A stretch of DNA of 43,100 bases, taken from Curtobacterium sp. UCD-KPL2560. Lineage in GTDB: Bacteria > Actinomycetota > Actinomycetes > Actinomycetales > Microbacteriaceae. Numbering within the stretch: the stretch's first letter is position 1; the number at the start of each line of letters is the position of its first letter. A program made the position numbers and the translations under genes. Of this stretch, positions 24,373-31,741 are shown one piece after another. Where the stretch lies: NCBI RefSeq assembly GCF_001705035.1, contig NZ_MCIG01000020.1, positions 1 through 43,100 of the forward strand, written 5' to 3'. The notes under the pieces were generated by a model. That model worked only from the letters and a program-made list of their open reading frames with translations. It was not told the origin of the DNA and did no database searches.

Positions 24373-24472
24373 GCTGGGCCCGACCCGAGCAGGGAACCGG
24401 GCTCGACCGCCGGAAGGGGTGCGCCGTCACCGAGTAGGCCCCCGGCCGGGACTCCGCTAGGCTCACGTGCCC

Positions 24473-25021
24473 GTGACGACACCTCCCTTCGACCCGCCCT
24501 CCGAACGCGACATCCAGGTCGTCTCGGCGCAGCTCGGACGACCGGCGCGTGACGTCATCGGCATCGCGGCACGCTGCGTCTGCGGCAACCCGACCGTCGT
24601 GTCGACGAAGCCCCGGCTCGGCAACGGCACCCCGTTCCCGACCCTGTACTACCTGTGCCACCCCGCGGCCACCGCCGCGGTCAGCACCCTCGAGGCGAAC
24701 CAGGTGATGCCCGAACTGGCTGCCCTGCTCGAGGACGAGACCGTGGCGGCGCAGTACCGGGCCGCGCACGAGTCCTACCTGGCCGACCGTGAGTCCATCG
24801 AGCACGTCGACGAGATCGACGGCATCAGCGCAGGTGGCATGCCCACCCGCGTGAAGTGCCTGCACGCGCTCGTCGGACACGCACTCGCCGCCGGACCCGG
24901 CGTCAACCCCATCGGCGACCGCGCACTCGAACGAGTCGCCTGGTCGCCCTCCCGGTGTGAGTGCCGGGCGTATGATGGCCTGGCAGACGCTGGAGTCGGG
25001 GCGGGTGGCGGCGAAGTCTGA
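24473..25021 (+). CDS. DUF501 domain-containing protein
   Basis: A 182-residue protein of the actinobacterial DUF501 family, function unknown. Characteristic features: DIQVVSAQLGRPARDV near the N-terminus, a CVCGNPTVVSTKPRLGNGTPFPTLYYLCHP block with Cys and His that may bind metal, and the C-terminal TRVKCLHALVGHALAAGPGVNPIGD. Two GTG codons (24467 and 24473) could start it; TAGGCT at 24458-24463 favours 24473 with at most a few untranslated bases. The usual downstream partner, the exopolyphosphatase gene ppx, is missing here; ndh follows. The ndh promoter lies within its 3' end. Confidence 0.88.
   Translation: MTTPPFDPPSERDIQVVSAQLGRPARDVIGIAARCVCGNPTVVSTKPRLGNGTPFPTLYYLCHPAATAAVSTLEANQVMPELAALLEDETVAAQYRAAHESYLADRESIEHVDEIDGISAGGMPTRVKCLHALVGHALAAGPGVNPIGDRALERVAWSPSRCECRAYDGLADAGVGAGGGEV
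24971..24976 (+). promoter_or_regulatory. -10 box of ndh inside the DUF501 gene
   Basis: TATGAT is close to consensus and stands out in this GC-rich sequence. It would start transcription near 24983 and leave a leader of about 80 nt before GTG 25063, which has AAGGAGA upstream. Confidence 0.6.
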
Positions 25022-25062
25022 CCTGACTCTCGGCAAACCCCCATCCAAGGAGATCATCCCCC

Positions 25063-26529
25063 GTGCCCAAGATCCTCGTCGTCGGCGGCGGTTACGCCGG
25101 TTTCTACACCGCCTGGAAGCTCGAGAAGCACCTTCGCCAGGGCGAAGCCGAGGTCGTCATGGTGGACCCGCTGCCGTACATGACGTACCAGCCGTTCCTG
25201 CCCGAGGTCGCCGCCGGTTCCATCGAGCCGCGCCACGCGATCGTCTCGCACCGCCGTCACCTCAAGAAGACCCGCGTCGTCACGGCGAAGGTCACCGCGG
25301 TCGACCACGCCACCAAGACCGCGACCATCACGCCCGCCGTCGGTGAGCCGTGGCAGGAGTCGTACGACCAGATCGTCATGACCGCCGGTGCCGTCTCGCG
25401 CACCTTCCCGATCCCGGGCGTCGCGGACGAGGCCATCGGTCTGAAGACCATCGAGGAGGCCGCGGCCATCCGCGACAAGATCCTCACGAACTTCCACAAG
25501 GCAGCGACCCTGCCGGCCGGTCCCGAGCGCGACCGTCTGCTCACGGTCGTCGTCGTCGGCGGTGGCTTCGCCGGCATCGAGGTGTTCGCCGAGCTCCGCT
25601 CGTTCGCCTCGGACCTGCTGAAGAGCTACCCCGAGCTGTCCTTCGACGACACGCACTTCCACCTCGTCGAGGCGATGGGCCGCATCATGCCCGAGGTCTC
25701 GCTCGAGACGTCGCACTGGGTGCTCGAGAACCTCGCGTCGCGCGGTGCCGTCGTGCACCTCGACACGCAGCTCGCCTCGGCCGAGGGCGGCGTCTGCCAG
25801 CTCAAGGCCAAGGACGACTCGATCGAGACCATCGAGTCCGACCTCATCATCTGGACCGCGGGCGTCATGGCGAACCCGATGGTCAAGGGCACCGACTTCC
25901 CGCTCGAGCAGCGTGGTCGCATCCGCGTCCAGCCGGACCTCCGGGTCGTGGACGACAACGGTGTGGTCGCCGACGCGTGGGCCTGCGGCGACGTCGCGGC
26001 CGTGCCGGACCTCACTGGCGGCGGCGTGGGCGGCTTCTGCGTCCCGAACGCCCAGCACGCGGTCCGTCAGGCGAAGCAGCTGGCCAAGAACCTGGTCGCG
26101 GTCATCCGCGGCGAGGCGACGGTCGACTACAAGCACGCGAACCTCGGTGCGGTCGCGGGCCTCGGCCTCGGGACCGGCGTGTTCCAGTCCGGCAAGTTCG
26201 CGATGAAGGGCTTCCTCGCCTGGGGCGCCCACCGCGGCTACCACGGCCTGGCGATGCCGTCGTGGGAGCGCAAGTGGCGCGTCATCGGCGACTGGGTGGG
26301 TGGCTTCTTCCTCGGCCGCGACATCGCGTCGCTCGACGACCGCGAGACCCCGCGCACCGCGTTCGAGACGTTCGCGTCGCGTCCGAAGGCCGCCGTCGAG
26401 GCGCCCGCCGCCGCGCCGGCTCCGGAGGAGGGCAAGCCCGCCGACGCCGCTGGCCCGGCGTACGCCACCCCGGCCGAGGACGTCTCGAAGGACGCCGCGC
26501 CCGTCGAGGCCACGGCCGACGCCAAGTAG
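25063..26529 (+). CDS. ndh: Type II NADH dehydrogenase (NDH-2)
   Basis: A 488-residue peripheral membrane flavoprotein that passes electrons from NADH to quinone without pumping protons. Two dinucleotide-binding motifs: VVGGGYAGFYTA near residue 6 (FAD) and VVVGGGFAGIEVFAEL near residue 164 (NADH). ACGDVAAVPDL near residues 305-318 and the segment with QHAVRQAKQLAKNL are typical. The C-terminal part (GFLAWGAHRGYHGL onward) forms the membrane-anchoring region, and the last 60 residues are an Ala/Pro/Glu-rich extension of no known role. GTG 25063 follows AAGGAGA. Strong hairpin at 26544-26579 ends the message. Confidence 0.95.
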   Translation: MPKILVVGGGYAGFYTAWKLEKHLRQGEAEVVMVDPLPYMTYQPFLPEVAAGSIEPRHAIVSHRRHLKKTRVVTAKVTAVDHATKTATITPAVGEPWQESYDQIVMTAGAVSRTFPIPGVADEAIGLKTIEEAAAIRDKILTNFHKAATLPAGPERDRLLTVVVVGGGFAGIEVFAELRSFASDLLKSYPELSFDDTHFHLVEAMGRIMPEVSLETSHWVLENLASRGAVVHLDTQLASAEGGVCQLKAKDDSIETIESDLIIWTAGVMANPMVKGTDFPLEQRGRIRVQPDLRVVDDNGVVADAWACGDVAAVPDLTGGGVGGFCVPNAQHAVRQAKQLAKNLVAVIRGEATVDYKHANLGAVAGLGLGTGVFQSGKFAMKGFLAWGAHRGYHGLAMPSWERKWRVIGDWVGGFFLGRDIASLDDRETPRTAFETFASRPKAAVEAPAAAPAPEEGKPADAAGPAYATPAEDVSKDAAPVEATADAK

Positions 26530-26543
26530 CACCAGCTCGACAC

Positions 26544-26579
26544 GCAGGGCGGTCACCCCGGACGGGGTGGCCGCCCTGC
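26544..26579 (+). terminator. Terminator hairpin after ndh
   Basis: A 16-bp stem (26544-26559 with 26564-26579, one wobble pair) and a 4-nt loop, starting 14 bp after the ndh stop. It abuts the promoter of the tRNA gene. Confidence 0.8.
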
Positions 26580-26587
26580 GGCGTCGG

Positions 26588-26593
26588 TAGGCT
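26588..26593 (+). promoter_or_regulatory. -10 box of the tRNA gene
   Basis: TAGGCT ends ten bases before the first base of the tRNA acceptor stem, leaving a very short 5' leader for RNase P to remove. Confidence 0.6.
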
Positions 26594-26603
26594 GTTGCGG
26601 CCC

Positions 26604-26677
26604 GCCCCCGTGGCCCAACTGGCAGAGGCATGCGACTTAAAATCGCCGAGTTGTGGGTTCGAGTCCCACCGGGGGTA
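26604..26677 (+). tRNA. tRNA-Leu (anticodon UAA) with a short variable arm
   Basis: A 74-nt tRNA. Acceptor GCCCCCG pairs with CGGGGGT (last pair G-U) and A73 follows. The D arm GCC...GGC with GG and AGA in the loop resembles class II (Leu-type) D arms. Anticodon loop CTTAAAA gives UAA at 26638-26640. T arm GTGGG-TTCGAGT-CCCAC is perfect. The variable region is only GAGTT, five bases, whereas tRNA-Leu normally has a long extra arm. The top pair of the anticodon stem (26631-26647) is a mismatch. CCA is not encoded. Decodes the UUA codon, which is very rare here. Confidence 0.88.
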
Positions 26678-26731
26678 CGGGACGGCCTGGAGGCGCGACC
26701 CGCCTCGGGCGCCCGGCCCGCGTCCGTCCCG
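26678..26731. repeat. Degenerate GGAGGCGCG-type inverted repeat after the tRNA
   Basis: Eight-base arms CGGGACGG (26678-26685) and CCGTCCCG (26724-26731) enclose a GGAGGCGCG core. It starts right after the tRNA and may terminate it. Confidence 0.45.
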
Positions 26732-26762
26732 TGGCCGGGTCCGGCGACCGGGCGCGAGGACC

Positions 26763-26768
26763 TAGCAT
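26763..26768 (+). promoter_or_regulatory. -10 box of the ThrE-like gene (leaderless)
   Basis: TAGCAT ends seven nucleotides before GTG 26776. Confidence 0.6.
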
Positions 26769-26775
26769 CGTCTCC

Positions 26776-28137
26776 GTGGTCGGACTCGGAAGCGCCCTCG
26801 CGAACCTGCGCAACGCCCTCGGTCGCCCCGAGGCCCACGTCGAGGTCGTCGACGGCGAGACGGTCCCGACCGGCATGCTGCTCGGCACGCTCGGCGCGCT
26901 CCTGCTCGACGCCGGCAGCTCGGTCACCGACGTGCGGTCCGCGCTCGAGAAGGCCCGCGACACGGCCGGGGTCGGACCGTCGCTCGCGATCGGGGTGCTC
27001 CCCGCACTCGTCATGGTGAGCGAGACCTCGACGGGCGCCGCCACGATCGTGAACGCCGAGGGCGTCGAGCTCTCGTTCCGCCAGGTCGCCCGCGCGAACC
27101 GACTGGTGCTCGGCCTCGAGAGCGGGTCGATCGCCCTCGCGGAGATCCCCGCCCGGGTCCGCGCGATCCGCGCCGTGACCGTCCCGCCGCCCGGGCTGCC
27201 GTGGGTGCTCGGGAACGCCCTGACCTCGGCCGGGCTCGCGGTCGTCTTCCGCTGCCCGTGGTGGGCGGTGCTCGTGGCCCTCGGCGTGGGCGCGCTCGTC
27301 GGCGTCCTCAGCCTGGTGCTCCGGCGGTTCCGCGAGGCCGTCGCGATCGTGCCGTTCCTCGCCGCGTTCGGGTCGACCTCCATCGTCGGGCTCGTCGCCG
27401 CCGGCACCGGGTTCGACCACGTGCCGCTCTACGCGGTGTGCGCACCCGTGGCGGTGTTCGTGCCCGGCGCGCTCATCACGAACGCCCTGCTCGAGCTCAC
27501 CGCGGCGGACATCGTCACCGGGGCGTCGCGGCTCGTGCAGGGCCTCATCATGCTCGGCTTCATGGCCGCCGGGATCGCCGCGGGGAGCGCGCTGACGGGC
27601 CTGCGGGTCGACCCGGCCTCCGCCGCGCTCGTCGGCGAGGTCGCCGGGGTCGGCACGGACCGCGCCGGGTGGGAGGCCGTCCCGCCTTACTGGGTGTCCT
27701 GGGTCGCCGTCGCCCTGCTCGCGGTCGGCATCAGCCTGGTGTTCGTCGCCGGGTGGAAGCTCACCGTGGCGTCCGTCGTCGTGATGACCGCGGCCTACGC
27801 ACTCGTGTCCGGCGTGACGCCCCTCGCGGGCAGCGTCGTCGCGACCGGCGTAACGGCTGCCGTCCTGTTCGTCGCGACCCGGCTGCTCGAACGGCTCGTC
27901 CCCGCGATCCCGGCCACCGTGTCGTTCCTGCCGGCGTTCCTGCTGCTCGTCCCGGGCACGGTCGGGCTGGTCGCCGTCGCCACGTCCGACCCCGTGGCGC
28001 TCGGGACGCCCATCGCCACGTTCGTGAGCCTGTGCATCGGCACGAAGCTCGGCGGCCTGCTGCCCGGTCTGTTCCGACGCGCCGCACCGCACACGCGCTC
28101 GGTCCCGACGATCCCGGTGGACGAGTCGTCACCATGA
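26776..28137 (+). CDS. ThrE-like threonine/serine exporter family protein
   Basis: A 453-residue membrane protein. Residues 1-140 are a soluble domain (LLLDAGSSVTDVRSALEKA, SETSTGAATIVNAEGVELSFRQVARANRL) as in the N-terminal DUF1212 part of ThrE; about ten membrane helices follow in two blocks, with ITNALLELTAADIVTGASRLVQGL between them and FLLLVPGTVGLVAVA near the end. ThrE of Corynebacterium exports threonine and serine; the substrate here is not known. The start GTG 26776 is set by the -10 box at 26763; the longer open frame runs through the tRNA and is rejected. ilvA, which consumes threonine, lies 6 kb away but is not co-transcribed. Confidence 0.85.
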   Translation: MVGLGSALANLRNALGRPEAHVEVVDGETVPTGMLLGTLGALLLDAGSSVTDVRSALEKARDTAGVGPSLAIGVLPALVMVSETSTGAATIVNAEGVELSFRQVARANRLVLGLESGSIALAEIPARVRAIRAVTVPPPGLPWVLGNALTSAGLAVVFRCPWWAVLVALGVGALVGVLSLVLRRFREAVAIVPFLAAFGSTSIVGLVAAGTGFDHVPLYAVCAPVAVFVPGALITNALLELTAADIVTGASRLVQGLIMLGFMAAGIAAGSALTGLRVDPASAALVGEVAGVGTDRAGWEAVPPYWVSWVAVALLAVGISLVFVAGWKLTVASVVVMTAAYALVSGVTPLAGSVVATGVTAAVLFVATRLLERLVPAIPATVSFLPAFLLLVPGTVGLVAVATSDPVALGTPIATFVSLCIGTKLGGLLPGLFRRAAPHTRSVPTIPVDESSP

Positions 28138-28141
28138 CCGC

Positions 28142-28161
28142 GCCTGCCTGACGACGCAGGC
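28142..28161 (+). terminator. Small hairpin after the ThrE-like gene
   Basis: Six-base arms GCCTGC/GCAGGC with an 8-nt loop immediately after the stop, followed by a second CCGG-rich hairpin to 28180. Modest strength. Confidence 0.4.
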
Positions 28162-28269
28162 CGGTTCCCACCGGGACCGGATGCGTTCCGTGCGGTCCGT
28201 CCGCCCCGTGCTGCCCGCGACCGGAGCCGTCCCGGCGTGGACGGCGCGACCCGCACCGAGGCCGCCCAC

Positions 28270-28390
28270 GGGTCGGGCGGACCGGCGTGGACGGGGGAGC
28301 CGCGCCTCCCGGCCGTCCAGGGGTCGGGCCGGACCGGCGTGGACGGGGGAGCCGCGCCTCCCGGCCGTCCACGGGTCGGGCCGGGCTGAC
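28270..28390. repeat. 51-52 bp tandem repeat with CGCGCCTCCCGG core
   Basis: Copy 1 at 28270-28320 and copy 2 at 28321-28372 are nearly identical; a third copy breaks off after about 18 bp. Each holds the CGCGCCTCCCGG motif of the window's hairpin family. They lie between the ThrE-like gene and the convergent membrane protein gene; no gene in 28138-28442. Confidence 0.75.
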
Positions 28391-28442
28391 GTCGAGGAGA
28401 CGCCTCGCGCCTGCCGGCCCGGCGCCGTGGCGCCCGTGTCGA

Positions 28443-30875
28443 TCAGCGCGTGGCGACCGGGGCCGTCCGCCGCAGGACCCACCACGTCGCGAGCGCCCCG
28501 AGCGCACAGGTCACGGCGACCGCCGTGGCCGCGATCCCGGCCGGACCGGCGGTACCGGGCCCCGACAGCACCGCCGTGCCGAGCGCGAGCGAGACCGCGG
28601 CGAGGGCGACGTACCGCGTTCGAGCGTGCGCCAGCAGCACCGCGCCCGCGGTGCCGGGGACGGGGACGAGCGACGCGACGAGCGCACCGACGCCGCCGAC
28701 GCACAGGGTGGTCGCGACCTCGGCGGTCAGCGCCGGCAGGAAGCCGGTCTCCGGCGTGAGCGAGTGCAGTACCCACCCGGCGACCGCCAGCACGAGCACG
28801 GCGGTCGTCCGAGCCGTCGCGACGCGCACGCCGTTCGCCGTCGCCGACGCGAGGCGGAGCGACCCGGTGCCGTCGCCCGGGCGCCCGACGGGGACGAGGA
28901 CGACCCCGAGCACGAGTGCGGGGGAGCAGTCGGCCGCCCGGGTCACCGCGCAGGCCACGAGTGCGACGGCCACGAGCCACGGCGAGACGCGGAAGCCGAC
29001 GAGGGCCCGGTCCGCGCCGGCCGCCCAGCGCGTGGCGAGGACCACGGCCGCGGCGAGCAGGGCCGACCCGAGCAGGACGGCCAGGGCGAGGCGGACGTAG
29101 CGGGCCTCGAGGGAGACACCGACGCCGAGGAGCGTTGTGACGGCGACGACCCCGACGCCGAAGGTGACCGCGGCCCAGGTCGGGAGGACCTCGTCGCCGG
29201 CCCGACGCTCGGACCGCGGTCGGTTCCGTCCGAGCAGCCCGACGAACGGGTTCCGGAGTCGTCCCCGCGCGGCCGCACCCACGAGCGCCAACGGTGCCGC
29301 GACGAGCACCAGGAAGCCGACGGCGACGGCGGCAGCGGTGCCCGCGGTGGGCCACGACCAGGACGCCTGGACGGTCGGGACGCCCCGGTCGAACGAGGTC
29401 GACGCGGTCCAGTCGCCCGCGGGCCCGGTCCAGTCGCGGGACCCGCCCGAGCCGGGGCCGCCGTGACCACCGCCGGCGGCACCGCCCGCCGTCCCCGCGC
29501 CGCCGTCACCGTCGGACGGCGCGCCGGTACCCGTCCCGGTTCCCGCGGCGCCCGGGGACGACGATCCCGGCCCGGTCGCCGCGCCCGGAGCGGCACCCGC
29601 GCGTGTCGGTGTCGTGCCACGGCCCGGGGTGGACGTGCCCGCGCCGGCGCTGGCCGTGGCGCCCGCGACGGCGTCACCGGCGACGACCACGCGGACGACG
29701 GACGAGGACGGTGAGGCGTTGCCCGCGGCGTCCTGCTGGGTCACGGTGAGGTCGTGCGTGCCGGCCGTCGCAGCGGGGCCGGACGTGGTGCACCGCCACG
29801 TGCCGTCACCGCCGACCGTCGTGCGGCAGACGGGTGCGCGGTCGAGGTACACCGTCAGGACGGCAGCCGGTTCGCCGGTGCCGCTGACCGCGGTGGTGGC
29901 CTCGGTCAGCCGGTCGCCCGACACCGGCGCCGTGACGACGGGGGCGGCCGGCGCGGAGCGGTCCAGGACCACGCGCTGCGGTGCGGACGCCGCGCTGCGG
30001 AGGTCCGACCTGTAGCCGGCCGCGGTGCTCGCGGTCTGGGTGGCGGTGACGGTGAGCTGACCGTCCTGGGCGCCGGTCGCCGCGAGGGGCACGGTCCAGC
30101 GACCGTCGGGCCCGACGATCGCCGAGGCCTCACCGGTCGAACCGGCCACGGCGACGGCGACGCGGGCGCCGGCGAGGCCGGTGCCGCTCACCGGGCCGAC
30201 GGTGGCGCCGGCGGTCGTGACGACGGGCGGGACGACGACGTCCGACGCCGGCGCGGCGGCCGAGCCGAGGGCGGGGTCGGTGCGGTCGGTCACGGTGAAG
30301 ACCTGCTGCGGTCCCGAGCGCACCGTCGCGAGGCACGCCCAGGAGCCATCGGCGGCGACGGTCGTCCCGCAACCCGTGCCCTCCGGGCCGGAGACCTGCA
30401 CCGCGTGCCCGGCCGTGCCGCTGCCGCTGAACCGGACCGTCGCCGTCGTGACGTCGCCCGGGTCGGCGATCGTGGGACGGGTCACCGGCGGGTCGGTGGG
30501 TGTCGGGGTGGGTGTCCCCGGGCGCCCGGTCGCGGGCGGCAGGGTGCCGAGCAGTGGTGTGCGGTCGGGCGTCGCGGTCGACGACTCCGGGGCAGGGGTC
30601 GGGGCCTCGGCGGCGGCGGGGGCCTCGGCACCGGCCGTGGTCACCGCAGGTGTCGTCGCGTCGGGCACGTCGGTGTCGGCCAGCGCCGCGGGGGCGATCA
30701 CGAGCAGACCGGCGACCGCGGCGACGAGGGCGGCGCCGAGGGCACCCGCACGGGCTCGTCGACGTCGTGGGCCCGTGTGGTGCCGGGCCGGCCCGCCCTG
30801 GGGCGGGAGGGGTCGCTCGGCTGGGCCGTCGTCCCCGACGGCCCGTTCGTCCACGTTGTCCCCGAGCGTGTTCAC
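28443..30875 (-). CDS. Exported Ig-like domain protein with polytopic membrane C-terminus
   Basis: An 810-residue protein of unknown function. After about 35 polar residues comes a hydrophobic segment (GALGAALVAAVAGLLVIAPAALA) acting as signal or anchor, then a Pro/Thr/Ala-rich linker. Three bacterial Ig-like repeats follow, each with the VSGTG...VxxDGxW...L pattern (FSGSGTAGHAVQVS, VSGTGLAGARVAVA, VSGTGEPAAVLTVY). After a long Gly/Ser/Thr linker the last 310 residues hold about nine membrane helices with the motif LRNPFVGLLGRNR after the first. The combination of an extracellular adhesin-like part and a multi-helix membrane part is unusual. The open frame has an ATG at 30884, but the promoter overlaps it; GTG 30875, seven bases after the -10 box, is a better start. 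Confidence 0.75.
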   Translation of the reverse strand: MNTLGDNVDERAVGDDGPAERPLPPQGGPARHHTGPRRRRARAGALGAALVAAVAGLLVIAPAALADTDVPDATTPAVTTAGAEAPAAAEAPTPAPESSTATPDRTPLLGTLPPATGRPGTPTPTPTDPPVTRPTIADPGDVTTATVRFSGSGTAGHAVQVSGPEGTGCGTTVAADGSWACLATVRSGPQQVFTVTDRTDPALGSAAAPASDVVVPPVVTTAGATVGPVSGTGLAGARVAVAVAGSTGEASAIVGPDGRWTVPLAATGAQDGQLTVTATQTASTAAGYRSDLRSAASAPQRVVLDRSAPAAPVVTAPVSGDRLTEATTAVSGTGEPAAVLTVYLDRAPVCRTTVGGDGTWRCTTSGPAATAGTHDLTVTQQDAAGNASPSSSVVRVVVAGDAVAGATASAGAGTSTPGRGTTPTRAGAAPGAATGPGSSSPGAAGTGTGTGAPSDGDGGAGTAGGAAGGGHGGPGSGGSRDWTGPAGDWTASTSFDRGVPTVQASWSWPTAGTAAAVAVGFLVLVAAPLALVGAAARGRLRNPFVGLLGRNRPRSERRAGDEVLPTWAAVTFGVGVVAVTTLLGVGVSLEARYVRLALAVLLGSALLAAAVVLATRWAAGADRALVGFRVSPWLVAVALVACAVTRAADCSPALVLGVVLVPVGRPGDGTGSLRLASATANGVRVATARTTAVLVLAVAGWVLHSLTPETGFLPALTAEVATTLCVGGVGALVASLVPVPGTAGAVLLAHARTRYVALAAVSLALGTAVLSGPGTAGPAGIAATAVAVTCALGALATWWVLRRTAPVATR

Positions 30876-30882
30876 CGTTTCC

Positions 30883-30911
30883 ATCACACGTGATCGCGGC
30901 GCTCGGGTCAA
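30883..30911 (-). promoter_or_regulatory. Strong promoter of the Ig-like membrane protein gene
   Basis: TTGACC (30911-30906), exactly 17 bp, TGTGAT (30888-30883): the best -35/-10 pair in the window. The -10 box overlaps the first in-frame ATG, so that ATG would not be in the mRNA; the GTG at 30875 would be leaderless. Confidence 0.7.
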
Positions 30912-31035
30912 TCCACCACACGGATGACACCCACGTCGGCCGGTCGGCCAGGGCGACTGCCGCACGCGAGGTGGACGCCACTCGGGAATCCCCCGTGAAC
31001 CGAGGCTCCCGTCCGGCGGTCAGGGTGCTGCTCGG

Positions 31036-31041
31036 TAGGAT
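31036..31041 (+). promoter_or_regulatory. -10 box of lemA
   Basis: TAGGAT predicts a start near 31048 and a leader of about 67 nt ending in GAGGAG before ATG 31115. The 30885-31114 interval otherwise holds only the two divergent promoters. Confidence 0.55.
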
Positions 31042-31114
31042 CGACAACGGCCGTCAGACGGCCTCGCACCCGCGCTGCACCCCGCGGGACCCGACGCGCA
31101 GAGGAGTACACGCG

Positions 31115-31696
31115 ATGGACACCGGTCTCGTCACGACGTTGATCGTCGTCGGAGTGGTGGTGGTCCTGCTCGTCGTGGTCGGGATCGCCCTCTGGGTGAG
31201 CTACCGGTCCATGGTGTCGCTCCAGGCCCGCGTCGACGGCGCGTGGTCGGACATCGCGGCCCAGCTCGAGCGTCGCGCGGAACTCGTCCCCACGATCGTC
31301 GAGACGGTGCAGGGGTACGCGACCCACGAGAAGGCGGTCTTCGACGACGTCGCTGCGGCGCGGGCGGAGACCCTCCGTGCGACCGACGCCACGAGCGCGT
31401 CCACCGCCGAGGGACACATGCAGAAGGCACTGAAGAGCGTGTTCTCGGTGGCCGAGGGGTACCCGCAGCTGCAGTCGAGCCAGACCTTCCTGCAGCTGCA
31501 GTCGGAGCTCGTCGCGACCGAGGACGGCATCCAGGCTGCCCGCCGCGCCTACAACGGCGGCGTGCGCGAACTGAACACGAAGATCCGCTCGTTCCCGAAC
31601 TCGGCCTTCGCCAGGAGCAAGGGCGTGACCGAGGCGCGGTTCTTCGAGACCGCGGAGCCCGCGGCGATCGCGGAACCGCCGCGCGTCCAGTTCTGA
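31115..31696 (+). CDS. lemA: LemA family protein
   Basis: A 193-residue LemA-type protein. One N-terminal membrane helix (LVTTLIVVGVVVVLLVVVGIALWV, residues 5-28) is followed by an all-helical domain with the family landmarks YRSMVSLQARVDGAWSDIAAQLERRAELVPTIV, EGYPQLQSSQTFLQLQSEL and ARRAYNGGVRELNTKIRSFPNS. The helical domain lies on the outer face of the membrane in the usual model (N-terminus outside is also proposed); function in bacteria is unsettled. ATG 31115 has GAGGAG upstream. In many genomes lemA sits beside a membrane protease or TPM-domain gene; none is here. Convergent with the ycaQ-like gene, with a 45-bp gap. Confidence 0.92.
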   Translation: MDTGLVTTLIVVGVVVVLLVVVGIALWVSYRSMVSLQARVDGAWSDIAAQLERRAELVPTIVETVQGYATHEKAVFDDVAAARAETLRATDATSASTAEGHMQKALKSVFSVAEGYPQLQSSQTFLQLQSELVATEDGIQAARRAYNGGVRELNTKIRSFPNSAFARSKGVTEARFFETAEPAAIAEPPRVQF

Positions 31697-31741
31697 CGGG
31701 CGGCCGTCGGAGCTGATCCGTCCGTCGCGGACCGCGGCCGG

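Noticed and set aside
26604-26800. Integration site of a mobile element at the tRNA gene
   Set aside because: No integrase, phage gene, or repeat of the tRNA 3' end is seen in the window; flanking genes are ordinary chromosomal ones.
28270-28390. CRISPR array
   Set aside because: The tandem repeats here and at 39955 and 35684 adjoin directly or vary in unit; there are no unique spacers of regular length and no cas genes.
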